From Prevotellaceae bacterium (GTDB lineage: Bacteria > Bacteroidota > Bacteroidia > Bacteroidales > UBA932), in NCBI GenBank assembly GCA_031289385.1, contig JAITPP010000077.1, forward strand, positions 1-8,103: 8,103 nucleotides of DNA, read 5' to 3'. This document shows, one piece after another, positions 6,149-8,103 of the stretch. Under the pieces are notes generated by a model. The model saw nothing but the letters and a program-made list of their open reading frames with translations. It had not been told where the DNA came from and made no database searches. How positions within the stretch are numbered: the first letter of the stretch is position 1; each line of letters begins with the position of its first letter. The position numbers and the translations under genes are program-made.

Positions 6149-6764
6149 AAGGAACTGGGGTGTGATGGTGTTTAAGGACAGTTTGAGTGGCAATGTTCTG
6201 TTTATGCAGTATGTCAGGTACGAAACCAACGCTTTATACTTGCACGGAATATCTGAAATTCGCCGCAGAGGTATTTGTATTCAGGCGATTATCTGCGATG
6301 GACGTAAGGGGTTGTTTGGGTTGTTTTCTGAAATTCCGATGCAGATGTGTCAATTTCATCAAATACAGATTGTAATCCGATATTTGACTCGCAGACCTCA
6401 AACAGAAGCGGCTAAAATGTTGAAAGGAATAACATTACAACTTACTAAATTGTCAAAATCAGTATTTACGGAAAAGTTGGAAAACTGGCATATTCAGTGG
6501 GCTTATTTCTTAAATGAACGCAGTGTGTCAAGCACAACAGGAAAAAGTTTTTATACTCATAAACGCCTGAGAAGCGCATATTTAAGTATAAAAAATAACC
6601 TGTCTGTATTGTTCACTTTTGAAGATTATCCCGAACTTAACATACCCAATACAACCAACGCTTTGGATGGTAGTTTTTCTGATTTAAAGAATAAGTTGCG
6701 CAATCATAATGGACTATCTAAACAGCGGAAAATGAAATATATAAATGGGTTTTTTAAGGCATGA
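6141..6764 (+). pseudogene. IS256/Mutator-type transposase, 3' fragment
   Basis: About 207 C-terminal residues of a DDE transposase. It resembles the zinc-binding variant of IS256-family transposases common in Bacteroidota. The reading frame begins with YFGRNWGVMVFKDSLSG, which in intact proteins directly follows the first catalytic Asp. Next come ICDGRKGLF (second Asp, about 6297), MCQFHQ, the YTHKRLRSAY block, and NTTNALDGSF near 6645-6674, where the acidic residue after NAL is Asp rather than the Glu I would expect. It ends INGFFKA at a TGA. Upstream codons in frame reach a TAA at 6120 and are susD sequence. GTG 6162 and ATG 6165 could start translation but lack a promoter. The N-terminal DNA-binding part and first catalytic Asp are gone, so the fragment cannot transpose by itself. 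Confidence 0.85.
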
Positions 6765-6844
6765 ACTGCCAGCATATTACAGAAAAAGGGCTGCTAAAAA
6801 CAACCCTTAGTACCGTAATTTGCCGTACAGGTCAAACTATCCCT

Positions 6845-6885
6845 AACGGGTTGCTCCCCAGCAGAGCCCGTTTCCGTTTTATTTG
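6845..6885 (+). terminator. hairpin after the transposase fragment
   Basis: AACGGG (6845-6850) pairs with CCCGTT (6867-6872). Within it, TGCT (6852-6855) pairs with AGCA (6860-6863) around CCCC. TTCCGTTTTATTTG follows. This is the most GC-rich hairpin of the region and a plausible terminator for the transposase gene, about 80 bp after its stop. Confidence 0.45.
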
Positions 6886-6943
6886 ACAATACAAAATTAA
6901 AACATATAAATTGTAACGCAAAAATCCCGTGAAAAATTTGGGT

Positions 6944-6996
6944 CACTTTTTGTCCACTTGAACAAAAGTGGTCATTTTTAGGACACTTTTTGTCCA
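6944..6996. repeat. repeated CACTTTTTGTCC words (probable IS end)
   Basis: CACTTTTTGTCCA occurs at 6944-6956 and 6984-6996, exactly 40 bp apart. Between them an inverted, slightly changed copy reads GAACAAAAGTG (6960-6970). CCACTT (6954-6959) and AAGTGG (6966-6971) form a small hairpin. The +/-/+ arrangement suggests protein-binding sites at a transposon end. Confidence 0.7.
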
Positions 6997-7002
6997 TTAC
7001 AC

Positions 7003-7026
7003 CCGTATTTGGTATTCCGTATTTGG
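7003..7026. repeat. short CCGTATTTGG direct repeat
   Basis: CCGTATTTGG occurs at 7003-7012 and 7017-7026 with TATT between. The core GTATTTGG also occurs in the heptamer array at the left edge of the window. The match is short and may be coincidence. Confidence 0.45.
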
Positions 7027-7076
7027 GATTAAGTAACAAAAAATAAATAAACGGCAAAAGATTATTTTTCAAAAAA

Positions 7077-7146
7077 GCAAGCCGTAGGTTTGCACCGCTC
7101 GGTAGAAAAATGAGTTACCCTTCGTATTGCAAGCCGTAGGTTTGCA
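7077..7146. repeat. two copies of an 18-bp imperfect palindrome
   Basis: GCAAGCCGTAGGTTTGCA occurs at 7077-7094 and 7129-7146, 52 bp apart. Each folds as GCAAGCC-GTA-GGTTTGC, with one G-T pair that would be a wobble in RNA. The second copy gains a closing T-A pair. GGTTTGCAACC then offers an alternative hairpin, TGCAACC (7143-7149) with GGTTGCA (7160-7166). The look is REP-like. Bases 7041-7190 hold no gene that I can support. Confidence 0.8.
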
Positions 7147-7236
7147 ACCCTCTGCTTTTGGTTGCAGTCCTAACGGATGGTGTGTAAAAAATGTTGAAAA
7201 TGATTAAAAAATATTCATTCCAAATTTGTAAATTTG

Positions 7237-7385
7237 TTTTAACCCTTATTTTTGTGAGTTCCCTTAGTAGCAAAGAAAACCACTCACAAATCACCCTTAT
7301 TTTCAATGTTTTAATAAGGGAATAAGGAGAAAATGCTAAGAAAAATTTGATGCTAAAAGGGTACTCACAAAAATAAGGGTAAAAA
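7237..7385. mobile_element. 149-bp MITE-like inverted-repeat element
   Basis: ACCCTTATTTTTGTGAGT (7242-7259) is repeated in perfect inversion at 7363-7380. Pairing continues outward after one mismatch as TTTT/AAAA (7237-7240 with 7382-7385) and inward after one mismatch as CCCTT/AAGGG (7261-7265 with 7357-7361). The centre repeats the same words (ACTCACAAA 7282-7290, CCCTTATT 7294-7301, AATAAGGG 7313-7320), giving an inner 8-bp hairpin. There is no transposase gene. A reading frame across it on the minus strand is not convincing. No clear target-site duplication is visible. Confidence 0.65.
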
Positions 7386-7414
7386 AGAACGAAGGTTTGC
7401 AAAAATAAAACCTT
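7382..7414 (-). terminator. possible terminator for the right-edge minus-strand genes
   Basis: AAGGTTT (7392-7398) pairs with AAACCTT (7408-7414) around a 9-nt loop. On the minus strand CGTTCTTTTTT follows, and on the plus strand AATTTTTT follows. It lies 64 bp after the end of the 31-codon ORF. Bases 7415-7478 show nothing else that I can name. Confidence 0.4.
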
Positions 7415-7478
7415 AATTTTTTAGGAATTAGTAAATTTGTATAGAAGTATAGATAAAATTACTTTGATAATCAGATAT

Positions 7479-7574
7479 TTAAAAATACAAAACCTCTACT
7501 TTATTACCAATTCCCATTCCGCAAACACAAAGCAGAATTAAACTTGATATTGCTATGATAAATTTCTTTTTCAT
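7479..7574 (-). CDS. 31-codon signal-peptide-like ORF overlapping the upstream stop
   Basis: The ATG at 7574-7572 overlaps the TGA of the preceding gene as ATGA, the classic coupling arrangement. The product, MKKKFIIAISSLILLCVC followed by 13 more residues, is a positive N-end plus a hydrophobic segment with two cysteines, then GMGIGNKVEVLYF and TAA. It looks like a signal peptide or the start of a lipoprotein. It may be a true small secreted peptide, or the 5' remnant of a longer exported protein whose remainder was lost, since the rearranged repeat region begins about 70 bp further on. I do not recognise a family. The NVEALA peptides of Bacteroides have a similar start but their signature is absent. 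Confidence 0.45.
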   Translation of the reverse strand: MKKKFIIAISSLILLCVCGMGIGNKVEVLYF

Positions 7575-8103
7575 TCTAAAACTATTGAAAATAATGGTGT
7601 GTAATATTCATCTTCTTTTAAATCTTTATTTAATTTTTTTGCACTTTTAATAATTTCATTGTTTTTGTCAACTTTTTGCCAATTATTACCCAAATTTCGG
7701 AATTTTCTTTTTTCATACACAATAGAATTTTTTATCTTCCATGAAGTATGAACAGACGGTAATATATGCTCGCTTATATTTATTATTAATTCATCTGTTT
7801 TAGGATTTAATTTACCAACAAACTCTACGGCAACAAAAATACCGTTGTCGGGCATATAAATATTATATTTGCTAACATCTAATTTTGTTTTATTTTGCAG
7901 AACGTCGCTTGTAAATACAATATCTTCTGTGTTTATAAGTTCACCTATTTCTTTATTTTCGGTTGCTCTGTAAAAATTGATTTTAAAAATGCTTAAATAA
8001 TTATTTATATCTTCAATATTCAACGTTCTTTGGTTAATACTTGCTGTGTGTTTGATATTTGCACCTGATTTCATTATGATATACTTTACCAACCTATATG
8101 AAT
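7571..8103 (-). CDS. 3' part of a larger gene; resembles C-terminus of carboxypeptidase-like regulatory domain proteins (partial)
   Basis: At least 173 residues are visible and the frame is open to the window edge, so the 5' end probably lies outside. The TTG at 8092 and the ATG at 8074 are unlikely true starts: there is no signal peptide and the first residues look like the middle of a domain. The segment SIFKINFYRATENKEIGEL...LDVSKYNIYMPDNGIFVAVEF, ending YYTPLFSIVLE, has the alternating pattern of a beta-sandwich. It recalls, from memory, the C-terminal region of Bacteroidota proteins that begin with a carboxypeptidase-like regulatory (transthyretin-like) domain and are exported. That assignment is tentative and the function is unknown. 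The stop overlaps the next small ORF by 4 bp, implying one transcript. Confidence 0.6.
   Translation of the reverse strand, partial: SYRLVKYIIMKSGANIKHTASINQRTLNIEDINNYLSIFKINFYRATENKEIGELINTEDIVFTSDVLQNKTKLDVSKYNIYMPDNGIFVAVEFVGKLNPKTDELIINISEHILPSVHTSWKIKNSIVYEKRKFRNLGNNWQKVDKNNEIIKSAKKLNKDLKEDEYYTPLFSIVLE

Larger units (their letters stand above)
6141..6997. mobile_element. right part of an IS256-like insertion sequence
   Basis: The transposase fragment plus its 3' non-coding region. The left end is missing: it is cut at the junction with the susD-like gene near 6141-6148. The right end is placed tentatively after the second CACTTTTTGTCC word (6984-6995), because repeated and inverted copies of that word typify transposase-binding ends. 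I see no matching left inverted repeat or target-site duplication, so the right limit is uncertain. Confidence 0.5.

Noticed and set aside
6120..6764. Simple insertion of a complete IS into susD
   Set aside because: The transposase lacks its N-terminal half, no left IS end is seen, and the 5' part of susD does not resume to the right of the IS end anywhere in the window.
6794..7072. Minus-strand reading frame of 92 codons
   Set aside because: It crosses the IS hairpin, the CACTTTTTGTCC words and the IS end, with no recognisable domain.
7229..7236. TAAATTTG promoter-like words at 7229-7236 and 7432-7439 on the plus strand
   Set aside because: No plus-strand gene follows, and the motif is expected by chance in DNA this AT-rich.
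7115..7402. Minus-strand reading frame of 95 codons
   Set aside because: It runs through both arms of the MITE-like inverted repeat and a hairpin repeat. Composition and context argue for chance.

Overview
The window looks like a chromosomal segment of an AT-rich Bacteroidota (Bacteroidales-like) genome, probably uncultured. The signs are a SusD/RagB-type outer-membrane nutrient-binding protein, an RlmI-type methyltransferase of the Bacteroidota kind, a small TPR protein, signal peptides ending in FAQ/IAQ, no obvious Shine-Dalgarno sites, and several matches to the Bacteroidota -7 promoter element TAnnTTTG.

Layout. (1) 1-452 holds no gene. It is a chain of short-word tandem arrays, period 7 or 14, ending just before a TAnnTTTG promoter. 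(2) 453-2733 is a compact plus-strand operon: a DEDDy 3'-5' exonuclease, an RlmI-like rRNA methyltransferase overlapping it by 8 bp, and a secreted L,D-transpeptidase 12 bp further on. (3) 2734-3208 holds no gene: a 21-copy octamer array, a heptamer array, and a perfect 72-bp direct duplication. (4) 3209-4098 holds a small TPR gene (minus) and an exported thioredoxin-like gene (plus), divergent from a 59-bp spacer whose two predicted -7 elements lie only 7 bp apart. (5) trmD (minus, 4196-4879) follows a short repeat-bearing spacer. (6) A two-tier hairpin terminator (4950-5016) ends a minus-strand susD-like gene.

From about 6140 rightward the window is rearranged. The susD-like gene has lost its 5' part and is joined head-on to the 3' part of an IS256/Mutator-type transposase gene, with 8 bp (TATTTTGG) that fit both genes. 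Past the transposase come a probable IS right end with repeated CACTTTTTGTCC words, an 18-bp hairpin repeat in two copies, and a 149-bp MITE-like inverted-repeat element. The right edge carries the 3' part of a larger minus-strand gene, whose stop codon overlaps the start of a 31-codon signal-peptide-like ORF.

The coding genes are mostly housekeeping (rRNA and tRNA modification, wall cross-linking, periplasmic redox, nutrient uptake). The unusual content is non-coding: five arrays of 7- or 8-base words, most with their own sequence, often mixing two variants that differ at one base, plus the collapsed susD/transposase junction. I found no CRISPR array, tRNA, rRNA, or complete defence or biosynthetic system.
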